The notes beneath the pieces are model-generated. The model saw nothing but the letters and a program-made list of their open reading frames with translations, made no database searches and had not been told where the DNA came from. A program made the translations under genes and the position numbers. Shown piece by piece: positions 1 through 8,480 of a stretch of DNA of 64,000 nucleotides (position 1 is its first letter; each line of letters starts with the position of its first letter). Origin of the DNA: UBA7672 sp044224605 (GTDB lineage: Bacteria; Pseudomonadota; Alphaproteobacteria; Caulobacterales; Hyphomonadaceae); contig JBGAKC010000028.1 in assembly GCA_044224605.1 (NCBI GenBank), positions 1 to 64,000 of the forward strand, read 5' to 3'.

Positions 1-1
1 G

Positions 2-139
2 AACACGAAACTTGTAACGCGGGTGAAGGTGATCGTCGGCTCAGGCCTCATGACCAATGAGGGAGCGGCGCGAACAGGCGCCTATGTCAGCGCGCTCGAC
101 AAGGCTCTTCAGACCGCCAAGCCCAAGCCGACCTACTGA
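2..139 (+). CDS. 3' end of an unidentified gene (truncated by window edge)
   Basis: An open frame enters from the left edge and ends at TGA 137-139, giving 45 residues that finish in a Lys/Pro-rich tail (KPKPTY). The residues before the tail (VIVGSGLMTNEGAARTGAYV) look like ordinary coding sequence. The family is not recognised and the start lies outside the window. Confidence 0.45.
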   Translation, partial: NTKLVTRVKVIVGSGLMTNEGAARTGAYVSALDKALQTAKPKPTY

Positions 140-236
140 GCGCGTCAAACACATAAACAGAGTGAACGGACGACACAATTTTCGAACGCCGGACGTGAGA
201 CACATCACTCACCCGTCAGCACTCAGGGAGGATCCT

Positions 237-425
237 ATGCGAACTCAACTTGTCATCACGCTGGTTGCCTGCGCGGCGCTTAACGGTGCGTGCAGCCCGG
301 CCGTAGGGTCCAAGGAGTGGTGTGACAGCATCATAAAGGGAGGCCTTGCTGAAGTTTCAAAGATGCCGGCCGACCAGCAACAGGCCGCTGCAAAATGCGC
401 AAAAGATGCGCTCGGCGGGTTCTAG
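237..425 (+). CDS. small DUF3012-like lipoprotein
   Basis: A 62-residue protein. The ATG at 237 follows an AGGGAGGA ribosome site, which is better than the longer in-frame start at 57. Residues 1-18 form a short hydrophobic signal ending in GAC, a somewhat imperfect lipobox, so the mature protein should begin at Cys19 and be anchored in a membrane. The mature part starts SPAVGSKEWCDS and ends with AAAKCAKDAL. The VGS..WC ... C arrangement resembles the small DUF3012 lipoproteins (PEVGS.AWC ... YAKHC), here stretched. The function of that family is unknown. It stands alone, with about 480 bp of apparently empty DNA after it. Confidence 0.6.
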   Translation: MRTQLVITLVACAALNGACSPAVGSKEWCDSIIKGGLAEVSKMPADQQQAAAKCAKDALGGF

Positions 426-908
426 TCTCGACATCCTGTGAACAGGCGTGGGGTAACGACGCCAATCGGCGCGCCAGCGCCTTGATTCCCTTTGATCTGC
501 AGGGGTCCTGCGCCGGCGCCATTTCACGCATCTCCTCGACATCGCGCAAGCTGGGCGTGAAATGGAATTACAGCCACCTTGCGTCCTGAATAACGATGGG
601 CGGGAAGCGGCGGCGCTGATAGGAAACTCCTGCCATTGGGGTCCCTCCGAAGGCCGATATTCTCAGCCTTGACGGAGATCGGTCGGGATTGGTCTGACAG
701 CACCATTCGGTGCGGTTCACTCCCTTGCACTCGCCCTGCGATTTTGACTCTGCTCAAACCCGAACCAGCCGTGCGCGCTCATCATTCCATGACATGCCGC
801 AACAGCGTGTCCGACCAATGTCCGAACGAGCGTGTGGTCCTGCCTATGGGGCGCAGTGAACGCTTCTGTCCGCTGCGCGATGCGAGTGTACCGTGTGAGG
901 GAGTTTGA
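426..908. other. intergenic stretch, no gene seen
   Basis: About 480 bp. Open frames on both strands have no convincing ribosome site, no recognisable protein pattern, and overlap each other. No strong terminator hairpin was seen. Confidence 0.5.
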
Positions 909-2103
909 ATGCGCAAAAGCTTGGTTGCTCTTTGTCTCTGCTCCAGCGTTCTTGCGGGATGCGTCGGGTCGGGCCGTGCTCAAGATACCGGCGGGATCAA
1001 GGCTGCCCTCCCGGTCGTCAAGGCCTTCTCGCTTGCCCTGAACGCAGCAAGCGAAAGCCAAGCGCTTAGTGCCGCTTGCCCTGAACGCAGCAAGCGAAAG
1101 CCAAGCGCTTAGTGCGGCGTCATCCCGGCCGGACCAGCGCGAGCTCCTGTTGCGCACGCTGCTGGTCTCAAGCCTGAAGCTCAACCCAGACAAGTTTGAG
1201 TGGGTTCTTTGCGCAGGCTATGCGGACGTCGACAAAATGCGCGAACGCGCGAGGCAAATGCGCGCTGCGAAAGCTGGACTGACCGAGCTCGCAGCGGATT
1301 CCCCCGACACCATCGTCGGGCTGATTGGTGCGTTGAGTTCCAACAACACGCTGCCGGTCATCCAGGAGCAGCCTGCGAAATCCAGCATGCACACTGAGTG
1401 TCAGACTGACGCGGGCGTGGCTGCTTACGCCTACCCCGCGCCTCCCAGCACCCGGAGCCCTGTCGCGACATCAGTGCTTGTCGCGGTCGATGTGTTCACA
1501 AACATTATCAAGCCGATCGTCCTGCAGGGCCTTCGGCAGGTTGATCGGGCCCAACGCCTACGCGCGTTGCGCCAATGGGCAAGCGATACCGAGCATGGGC
1601 TACCAAGTCTGCGAAGACTATTGGACACTGCTGCGGGCGACGCCGCTAAAAAGGCGATGACCGAGCGTCGACTGGCGGCCGGTGGTGTGTACATCGCGTG
1701 GGATGCCCTGGCGCAAGCGCGTGCCGCGGACGAGGCAAGTATCTGCAGCGTCGTCGACGGACCCTGGCTTGACACCCTCTGCGTCGAACGAGTCAGCGGC
1801 AAGTTTGAATCGGAGATGAGAGCTGTTCTGACGGCCGCGGAAGACTATGACCGGACGTTCGATGCAGATCCTAGCAGGGCGCTGGCAGATTCGGTACGCG
1901 CGGCCGATCGCCTGAAAGCTTGGCTTGACGGCAAGCTTACCGGTGCTGATGCCGTTGCGGCTCAAGAGGCAGCGTTTGAGGCAATCCACCAATGGCTCGA
2001 GGTGCTGTCGAAGATTGAGCAACTGTCGGAGGACGAGGAGAAGAAAGGTCGCCTACGCGCAGCCACAGATGGATTGCGCAGGGCCTTCGACGGGGATGAC
2101 TAA
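909..2103 (+). pseudogene. exported lipoprotein gene split by a 43-bp tandem duplication
   Basis: The 5' frame (ATG 909, ribosome site GAGGGA) encodes a clear lipoprotein signal, MRKSLVALCLCSSVLAGC, with lipobox LAGC, and runs into a stop at 1110-1112. The body continues in another frame (to TAA 2101-2103) as a mostly helical, charged protein with no recognised domain. The switch lies exactly at a perfect 43-bp tandem repeat (1030-1072 and 1073-1115). Since 43 is not a multiple of 3, removing one copy joins the two frames into one 383-residue lipoprotein, passing through SLALNAASESQALSAASS. The body alone could start at GTG 1069 but would then lack its export signal. Confidence 0.75.
1030..1115. 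repeat. exact 43-bp tandem duplication
   Basis: Copies 1030-1072 and 1073-1115 match at all 43 positions. Flanking bases differ on both sides (t/c before, c/g after), which fixes the unit length. Each unit ends near AGCGCTTAGTGC. It lies inside a coding region and shifts its frame. Confidence 0.95.
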
Positions 2104-2173
2104 GTCGCAAGGTCATGGCCTGGCGCTTTCCTGACCAGCCCCCAACGGCGCGTCTGGGTTCGATGTTGGTGCA

Positions 2174-2592
2174 TCAAGGCCTCCACTTCTGGGGGAGCGA
2201 TACGCCGGGTCCGCCAGGCGGGGATGGCAATGGTCTCTGGGGCTGGCGGCGCCACTGCAACGCCGTGCCGTCGCATTCGTCACCCGTTTGCATGACGCCG
2301 AACGAGGCTATCGTGTGAATCGGCACCCTCGAATGCCCCCTGCCGCCAAACGTGTTCAATGCGGTAGCGCGCCGATCGGCACGCAGACCGCACGCCGATT
2401 CACATTCTTCGACCACAGCAAGACGACGGCCTTGGCCTCTCTCAGAGCTTTCTAGGTGACCTAGTCGTAGGCCTCACCGCGCGTCAGGGCGGCATCCCAC
2501 CAGACATCGAGGCCCTGTGCCTTGAACGCATCGGCGAACAGCTTGGCGCGGGCCTGATCCTCGCGGTTGTAGGAAAGGAAGATGTCCGGCAC
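2174..2592 (-). pseudogene. degraded TIR-domain gene
   Basis: On the minus strand from a possible GTG at 2592 the translation reads VPDIFLSYNREDQARAK and continues to VWWDAAL and GEAYD, the beta-A, box 1 and alpha-A signature of bacterial TIR domains. Two in-frame TAG codons follow (2461-2463 and 2452-2454) where relatives have Glu codons. After them the frame resumes as KALREAKAVVLLWSKN, the usual 'LREAKAVVVLWS' strand. Further TIR-like sequence then appears in the other frame (ending near 2174), implying at least one frameshift. No intact protein is possible. It is a fossil of a TIR effector or regulator; an intact but different TIR gene lies at 36,400. Confidence 0.65.
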
Positions 2593-2639
2593 GCCCGACC
2601 CCGCTGGTATGGATTGCAGGGTTAGGGGACAGGCTGTGG

Positions 2640-2894
2640 GAGGTCGAGTCTTGCCTCGGATTTTCGAAGATTACGAACGGCAGCAATGAGGCGATTGGGT
2701 GCCGCATCGTCTGGAGCAGGACGATTGGCTGGAATGTATCGACTCAGCCGGATAGCCCGGCTGGCCGCGCGCGTGCGCTGACCGAGGAACGGCTCGCCAG
2801 GGCAGAGGCTCAGGTCGTGGGATTGAAGGTCACACTGGCCTTAGTGGAAGGCGAACTGACAGACCACGCAAAGAGACGCCCGGCGCGCTACTGA
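2640..2894 (+). other. possible degenerate coding remnant
   Basis: One frame ending at TGA 2892-2894 gives sensible-looking residues (ITNGSNEAIGCRIVWS ... LTEERLARAEAQV ... ELTDHAKRRPARY), including a short charged helix. It has no ATG, GTG or TTG start for a long way upstream and no ribosome site. It could be the 3' remnant of a gene that lost its start. It overlaps the end of the lipoprotein gene on the other strand. Confidence 0.25.
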
Positions 2895-3136
2895 CTAGGC
2901 AGATCCACGCAGCCGGCCGGGGTTCCTACTGGCCCAGCTGACTTCCAGCGGCAGTGTCTCAGCGAACCGTCGGGCTTCTGAAACAGGATCAACACATCCG
3001 CGTTGCTGGCTTCTCGATAAGCGTATCCGACAACCTGGGCTCGTCCTGGTGTTTGGGCGTCCGCTGTCCCAAAAGGCGGCGAACAAGATGCGAGCGCCAC
3101 ACCACAAGGAACTACGAGCGCAAGAATTCGCAGCAT
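2888..3136 (-). CDS. small hypothetical lipoprotein
   Basis: An 82-residue protein. The start at 3136 is preceded by GGGAGAAAGAC, a good ribosome site. The N-terminus MLRILALVVPCGVALASC is a textbook lipoprotein signal with lipobox LASC, giving Cys18 as the anchor. The mature part (about 65 residues) includes VGYAYREASNADVLILFQKPDG and three further cysteine/tryptophan-rich turns near the end. Family not recognised. It is divergent from the membrane protein at 3328. Confidence 0.65.
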   Translation of the reverse strand: MLRILALVVPCGVALASCSPPFGTADAQTPGRAQVVGYAYREASNADVLILFQKPDGSLRHCRWKSAGPVGTPAGCVDLPSQ

Positions 3137-3327
3137 GTCTTTCTCCCCATTTGCGATGAGGCGATGCTGGGCGGCCGAGAGAAGCTTAGCAATAGCGGAA
3201 ACTTGGTCACGACTGTCGCATTGCGTCGAGATTCGGACCCCGTCAGGGGATAGCCCTGAAGGGCGTAGGTGGCCCGTTTCAGCCGTTGGCCGATGTGGTA
3301 AGAGCGGGCGCTGCCTCAGGCGATCCA

Positions 3328-3870
3328 ATGAGCCCAACCCAGAATCGATTTCCGTTGGAAGATCGAGTGATCGAGTTTGATGGCTTGGCGATCACGGTCC
3401 TAATTCTGGCTTTCATCGGCGTCTCGGCGGCGGCCTTCTGGATCATCTCGGCTGCCGCTCAAAACACCGGAGCGCTCACCTACATCGTGTCGGCGCTTAT
3501 CGGGCTGGGCATCGCTCTCGCCTGGATCGTAGGTTATCCGCGGCGATCCGCGATGCCGGCTATGGCGTTGGTTATCGTCTGCGCTCTGGCATGGCTCCCC
3601 TACATCTTTCGCCTGGATGGCGCACTGTTGCGTGATTCCGGCGGCACCCCGGTTTCCCACCTTTATCTGGTTGCTGGTCTGTATGTGGGAGGTGTCGGTC
3701 TTGTTCTACTAGCCCTCTCGCTCGTGGGGTTCATCGCCCCGCTTATCGGCGCAATTCTAGCCGTGCGGCAGGGCCGACCGGGGGCGCACAAGGTGCTTGC
3801 CTTGCACGTCTCGCTTCTAATCGCTTCAGTTGCAATTCTGACGTTTAGCCGGGTCGTCGGGATGCAATGA
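3328..3870 (+). CDS. multi-pass membrane protein of unknown function
   Basis: A 180-residue protein; the ATG at 3328 is preferred over an upstream TTG at 3286. Hydrophobic segments lie at about residues 19-40, 52-73, 78-97, 108-140 and 150-170, so five or six membrane spans are likely. There is no recognisable catalytic or transport motif. The ribosome site is weak. The gene is isolated between a divergent lipoprotein gene and the next gene on the same strand. Confidence 0.6.
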   Translation: MSPTQNRFPLEDRVIEFDGLAITVLILAFIGVSAAAFWIISAAAQNTGALTYIVSALIGLGIALAWIVGYPRRSAMPAMALVIVCALAWLPYIFRLDGALLRDSGGTPVSHLYLVAGLYVGGVGLVLLALSLVGFIAPLIGAILAVRQGRPGAHKVLALHVSLLIASVAILTFSRVVGMQ

Positions 3871-3978
3871 CGCCTTTCGGCGAACAGCTGTCGTAAACGC
3901 TGATAGTTCCCGAGAGCCGCTCCCGGCTCGATCCCGACATTCATGTCGACTGGCATTTAACCGTGCTAACGTCACCGC

Positions 3979-4467
3979 ATGCCCACGTTTCCACCTATAG
4001 AAGAACTTCCAAACTTTGTTGGAGACGCCATCGGCCAGGTTCTGCTGGACCCGCATGGGGTCCAGCTGATGTTTGAGAGCGGCCGCCAAATTCTGGCGAT
4101 GTATCGGCTTGAGCAATACGAGCCGGACGGCACGCGGTGGGTCTATGACTACACGAGCGCCGAACGAGCCCCCCTAGTCCTTCACCGACTGCTCCTAAAG
4201 CCTCTGACCTCAGTGCAGCGAGAGAATCTTCGTCTCACGCTCAGCTTTGCTGACCGCTCCTCACTGGCCATTCTCTCAGAGCTAGGAGCCCATGAGTGCG
4301 GCCATATCCTCGATCCTAAGCTCGGCGTCCTTGTGTTTCGACTAGGATTATCTCGCCTCTTGAATGCACGAGGTCTCGCGCGTCCAGCCGAATGTCGTCC
4401 TTCGGCGACTTCCTGTCTTAGAGCCTACCGATCACTAACGGCTGCATTGGACCGGTCCTGTCACTGA
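3979..4467 (+). CDS. DUF6188-like hypothetical protein with suspect C-terminal extension
   Basis: A 162-residue frame. Residues 20-120 (LDPHGVQLMFESGRQI ... SFADRSSLAIL ... HECGHILDPKLGVLVF) follow the pattern of small cytoplasmic DUF6188-type proteins: a strand with a Phe-(Asp/Glu)-(Ser/Asp)-Gly turn, a second FADRS.L strand, and a conserved G.I.DP.LG tail. I judge the family by pattern only. Relatives usually end just after this tail. Here the next codon is CGA (4339-4341), one base from TGA, and the remaining 42 residues are Arg/Leu/Ser-rich without character, so the natural stop may have been lost. Confidence 0.5.
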   Translation: MPTFPPIEELPNFVGDAIGQVLLDPHGVQLMFESGRQILAMYRLEQYEPDGTRWVYDYTSAERAPLVLHRLLLKPLTSVQRENLRLTLSFADRSSLAILSELGAHECGHILDPKLGVLVFRLGLSRLLNARGLARPAECRPSATSCLRAYRSLTAALDRSCH

Positions 4468-4570
4468 AGACTGCGCATGTTTTTCGGCGGACATAACTAT
4501 ACCCTCCATGCGTAGCAAGGGGAGGGAATCGTGTGCGGAGCACGCGAGACGGAGAGGAATGGTACGGCGT

Positions 4571-4642
4571 CGCAAGCGCCGCTTGCGAGCACGCCCTCGT
4601 GGTTCGACGGGCGCACGCTTTGCGTGCTGCTCACCGTGAGGG
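4571..4642. repeat. tandem palindromes, REP-like intergenic element
   Basis: 4571-4587 is a perfect 8-bp-arm palindrome (CGCAAGCG, C, CGCTTGCG). 4594-4642 is a longer near-palindrome whose outer arms are CCCTCGTGG and CCGTGAGGG and whose inner arms are GCACGC and GCGTGC around TTT. The layout (CCTCATGGTTCGA-like arm, GC-rich centre, CACCATGAGG-like arm) resembles repeats common between genes in Caulobacterales and sphingomonads. Confidence 0.55.
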
Positions 4643-4988
4643 CTGAAGCGCCATCGTGCTGAATGGCAGAGTTAGTTTCCTGTTGCTGGGTGTCGCTCTT
4701 CGCCCGGGGCAGAAGCGCTTGCGCCGGGCCCGTGCGCCAATCACGGGACAAGGGGTTGCGTTTCATCTGGAAGGTTGAGACGACGCTTTGCTCAAACGCC
4801 ACGAACACGCGCAGCATCGCCGTCAGCCAGAGCTGAGGAAGCGAGGGGGTCGCCAAATCTTGTGGGCGTGTTCTTGCCTGTGTTATGGGGCCAAGAATAC
4901 GGCCGGTCACGCAGGGGTGAGATAAGCCCGGACAATGCAACAGCGCTGTCCCGCCTTTTTTTCGGGCCAACGTGCTGAATTCATGCCT

Positions 4989-5009
4989 GAAGATTTTTCG
5001 CCGTCCCAC
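4989..5009. repeat. copy 1 of a dispersed 21-bp motif
   Basis: This 21-mer matches 62259-62279 at 20 of 21 positions, in the same orientation; the only difference is T versus C at the tenth base. Both copies lie in gene-poor DNA about 57 kb apart. Confidence 0.5.
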
Positions 5010-5039
5010 CACGGCGCGCAACCGCTTCGCAGGCCTGGC

Positions 5040-8000
5040 CTACTTCGCGCCACTGGCCGCGGGCTTGGCGGCAGGGGCGGCTGGCGCCGGGACTGCTGCG
5101 GTTGTCGCAGCTGGCGCAACTTTGGGCGCTTCAAAGCGCTGTTTCAGCGCGGTCGCGAAAGCATCGACGCGCGGCGCGTCGGCAAGACGGCGCACGGCTT
5201 CGGAAAGCGCCGCGCCGGAAACATCCGTCTGCGAGGTGATGAGATCGAAGCTGGCCTTGTTGGGGCTGCCGTCCATGGCCGCGCCATAGCCGCGCAGCTG
5301 GGACAGCATCGCTGCGTCCTTGGCCATCCGCGCGGCGATGGCGGCCTTGAAAACCAGATCGGCGTCCTTCTTCTGCGCCTGCCCTGCCGGCGGCAGCATG
5401 GCGCGCAGCGCCTGCGAGGCTTCAGGCCATTTGCGATCGCGCCAGTAGGCGTCGGCGAGCAGCGACTTCGCTTCGACGCCCTCCAGCGGCTCGACCAGTT
5501 CGATCGTGTGGTCGTAGCGGCCGAGATCACGATAGGCCGCCGCCTCGAGCAGGCGGCGCTCGAGCGCCAGATCCTTCGGCAGCGAGGGCTGGCGTGTGGT
5601 GTTGATCGCGGCGAGCGCCTTGTCCGGCCGCTTGTCCCACAGATAGATCGTCGCGAGATCGACCGCGACGACAGACTTGCCGACGCCACGGATGCGGTTG
5701 TCGACCTGATACTGCAGCAGGACGCTCGCCGGCTCGAGCAGGTCGAACGAGACGAGGCGCTGCGCCAGCTTGCGGACCATCTGATCGCCGTCAGGCCCGA
5801 TGGGCATCAGGTTGTCGTCGAACTCGTAGAACAACGCCACGGCCTGGATGGGGTCGAGGCGGTCGGCCTCGCCGTTTAGGAACAACCGGCGGAAGTATTC
5901 GGACAGCTTGATCCGCAACTCGCGCGCGCCCGGCGCATCGGCGTCCCTCATCGCGGTCGACTGCGCCAGCAGCAGCGCATCGCGGAAACGACCGACGCGC
6001 ATGTATTGGTCGGCGAGAATACCAACCGTTTCCATCTCGACCTCGTCGCCACGCCAGCGATAGCGCAGGCCCTCAAGCTCCGTGGCGGCTTCATTGGCCG
6101 TCATCTTGCCGGCAAGCACGCCGAGTTCGAGACGGCGCAATTCGGCGCGGACGGCGATCGGCTCCAACGCCTTCTTCGACAGCCGGTCGAACTCATCATA
6201 GGCAGCCCCCGGGCCCTCGATCTCGGCCTTCAGGTTGGCAAGGAGGAGCTGTCCGCGTTCCTTGGTTTCGCGATCGGAGCTGGATGCGGCGAGATTGGCC
6301 TGACGCCGCGCCGTGTCGAAGTCGTTGGTGCTGAGCGCCGCTTCCGCCCACGCCGCCGCGAACTGCGCGGCCCGCGCCGATGGATAGGCGTTGATCTGCT
6401 TCTCACCCGCCCGGAAGAATTCGAGCGCGCGCTCCCACTCACCGCGATCAGCCGCAACCATGGCCCGCCACAGGGAAGCCGAGGCATCTCCACGCAGGGG
6501 TCCGCGAGAAAGATCGTCGTCTGCCGCTTTCAGACGCCCGGCCATGTAGTTGGCGGCCCCGCGCAGCCCCAGGAAGGCCGCGTCCTGCCCCAGCTCGGGC
6601 CGGTCGATCAGCGACATGTTGAGAACACCGAGCGCCTCGAAGCTCTCATTGTGGCCCAGATAGAAACGCGCGAGATCAAGCGCCGCGGCCGCGCCCTGCG
6701 GCGTCGAGGGGTCAAGCGAGGCAGCGGCGGATTCCAGCTTCGTCAGCTGGTCGAAATACATGCCGCCCCGCGCGGCCCCCCATCCGGCGAAATCGACGAA
6801 GGCCGGATTGGCGGACGCCTTGGCAAGGGCGGGGTCAGCCGCCGGATCCGGCGCGGTTTGCGCGGCGGCGGCGATGGAAACCACCACGCGCTCGCCCTCG
6901 ATCGTGACGACCACATCGTCCGACTTGGGCGCGATGACAACGCCATGAGCTGTTGCCAGAAGAGAAGCCTCGACGAAATCGCGCGGCGTTGGCGAGGCGG
7001 ACGCCGGGCCGTAGGACACGGCTGCGGCGAGCTGATCGCCGATGACAGGATCCTCGAACCACACAAGACCGGTGGCGCCGACCAGCATGGTCTCGATGCG
7101 GGCGCGGCCGCCTTCGGCGCTGCGGCGCGTGGGCGACAGGAAACGATCGGGCTTGAGAGCGGACGGCGCCAGGCGAATCGTCCAGGTCGCTTCGTCCATG
7201 GTCGCGGAGACGGTGAGCCCTTTCGGCATTTCAAGGCGCACGAGCGTTGCGTTCTTCACGCGCATGGTGCGGACGCGATAACCGGCGGGAAGCTGGGTCT
7301 GGTCGATCTTGAGGTCTGCGTTGGCGGCGAAAACCCCCCACACAGCCGACCCACGCGCGAAGACAGCCGCGGGCGCCGGCGCGGCAAAGGGCACCTGGAG
7401 CTCGAGGCCATTGGCGAGCGGAGCAACCTTCACGTTGATGACGCCATTGCGTGGCGCCGGATCTCGCCAGTTGCCGGACATGTCGGTGACGCGCTCAGCC
7501 CCTCCCAGCGTGTGCTTGGCCTGTGCCGGTTGCGGCCCCGCGACCTCCGCGCCCTTTTCTTCAGCCGGCTGGGTCAGCTGTTTCGGCGGCGCCAGCAGAA
7601 CCGCACTGCCCGAATCGGTTTTTGTCGCTGCAGGCTTTGCCGGCGCGGGCTTCGCGGGAGGCGTCGCCGCCGCGACCGGAGGCGCGGGCTTGGTGATGTC
7701 GACCACGAGCACGTCCCCTTCAAGGAACTGCTTGATCGGCAGCTTGTCCTTCGAGGTGATGGTGACGACGTAGCCGCGGTCCGTGTTCTCTCCCTGGAAG
7801 TCGGCAAGGTTCGGCGGCGGATTGATGTGCAGATAGGCAAGATCCGGCTTGGCGCGCCTGGCGAACTGGATCTTCACCATCCCCTCGCCCTGTCCGATCA
7901 CCTTGTAGCCGACCTTGGCGGGCCAATAGAAAGCCACGCGCGAGGAATCGCCGGCCTGACTGCCGCGTACTTCCAGCGGATCCTGTGGCGGCGGCGGTGG

Positions 8001-8480
8001 AATGGCGGCGAGGCGCTTGGCCTCGGCCTCCGCCGCGCGCTTGGCGACCAGCGGCGAAACAAGTTTCGGCGGCGCAGCCTTCGCGGCTTCCTGAATGAGA
8101 TCAATAGCGGTGAGATCAACCGATGTGGAAACGGCGAGCTTCGGCGCCTGCTTCAGGCCGATGCGCGCCGTCATCCCGTCGGGGTCCATGAAAGTGACGG
8201 CCGCCCAGTTCGGCAGAGCCTCCTTCAGCTTGTCGAGATTGATCGTGACCTTTTCCGGAAACGTGATGATCAGGACCTGGTTGGACACCTGAGCACTGAT
8301 CTTCGGCGCGTTCTCGTCGCCATCGCCCCACTTCGCGGTGATGCGGGCATAGCCCGACGCCTCCTTGAAGGTCAGCTGGACCGGGCGATCGGCCCACGCC
8401 TGCGAGACAATCGACATCGACGCCGCTCCCAGGAGGGAGAGGCGCATCGCCCAACCCGAGGGAGGGCGCAGCAGTGTCAC
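5040..8480 (-). CDS. large exported TPR-repeat protein of the fliL-motE flagellar operon
   Basis: An 1,146-residue protein. Residues 1-31 form a signal peptide ending SQAWA. Two beta-rich segments follow (about 32-130 and 180-265) that resemble AMIN-like periplasmic domains, separated by Ala/Pro/Lys-rich linkers. From about residue 560 to 1,100 the sequence is helical with TPR-like repeats (for example AALDLARFYLGHNESFEAL, WRAMVAADRGEWERALEFF). The tail is Ala/Pro-rich. Its ATG overlaps the motE stop (ATGA at 8480-8477), so it is translationally coupled and last in the fliL-fliM-pflI-motE operon. Large TPR proteins occur in this position in other Caulobacterales; a periplasmic scaffold for the motor is an inference. 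Confidence 0.75.
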   Translation of the reverse strand: MTLLRPPSGWAMRLSLLGAASMSIVSQAWADRPVQLTFKEASGYARITAKWGDGDENAPKISAQVSNQVLIITFPEKVTINLDKLKEALPNWAAVTFMDPDGMTARIGLKQAPKLAVSTSVDLTAIDLIQEAAKAAPPKLVSPLVAKRAAEAEAKRLAAIPPPPPQDPLEVRGSQAGDSSRVAFYWPAKVGYKVIGQGEGMVKIQFARRAKPDLAYLHINPPPNLADFQGENTDRGYVVTITSKDKLPIKQFLEGDVLVVDITKPAPPVAAATPPAKPAPAKPAATKTDSGSAVLLAPPKQLTQPAEEKGAEVAGPQPAQAKHTLGGAERVTDMSGNWRDPAPRNGVINVKVAPLANGLELQVPFAAPAPAAVFARGSAVWGVFAANADLKIDQTQLPAGYRVRTMRVKNATLVRLEMPKGLTVSATMDEATWTIRLAPSALKPDRFLSPTRRSAEGGRARIETMLVGATGLVWFEDPVIGDQLAAAVSYGPASASPTPRDFVEASLLATAHGVVIAPKSDDVVVTIEGERVVVSIAAAAQTAPDPAADPALAKASANPAFVDFAGWGAARGGMYFDQLTKLESAAASLDPSTPQGAAAALDLARFYLGHNESFEALGVLNMSLIDRPELGQDAAFLGLRGAANYMAGRLKAADDDLSRGPLRGDASASLWRAMVAADRGEWERALEFFRAGEKQINAYPSARAAQFAAAWAEAALSTNDFDTARRQANLAASSSDRETKERGQLLLANLKAEIEGPGAAYDEFDRLSKKALEPIAVRAELRRLELGVLAGKMTANEAATELEGLRYRWRGDEVEMETVGILADQYMRVGRFRDALLLAQSTAMRDADAPGARELRIKLSEYFRRLFLNGEADRLDPIQAVALFYEFDDNLMPIGPDGDQMVRKLAQRLVSFDLLEPASVLLQYQVDNRIRGVGKSVVAVDLATIYLWDKRPDKALAAINTTRQPSLPKDLALERRLLEAAAYRDLGRYDHTIELVEPLEGVEAKSLLADAYWRDRKWPEASQALRAMLPPAGQAQKKDADLVFKAAIAARMAKDAAMLSQLRGYGAAMDGSPNKASFDLITSQTDVSGAALSEAVRRLADAPRVDAFATALKQRFEAPKVAPAATTAAVPAPAAPAAKPAASGAK

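Larger units (their letters stand above)
4468..5039. other. intergenic region with palindromic repeats, no gene
   Basis: About 570 bp between the DUF6188-like gene and the end of the flagellar operon. Open frames here give low-complexity or compositionally odd proteins. The identifiable content is a pair of adjacent hairpins (4571-4587, 4594-4642) and one copy of a short dispersed motif (4989-5009). Confidence 0.55.

Noticed and set aside
4497..5021. 174-codon minus-strand frame in the intergenic region
   Set aside because: Covers the palindromic repeats, has no ribosome site, and its sequence has no domain character.
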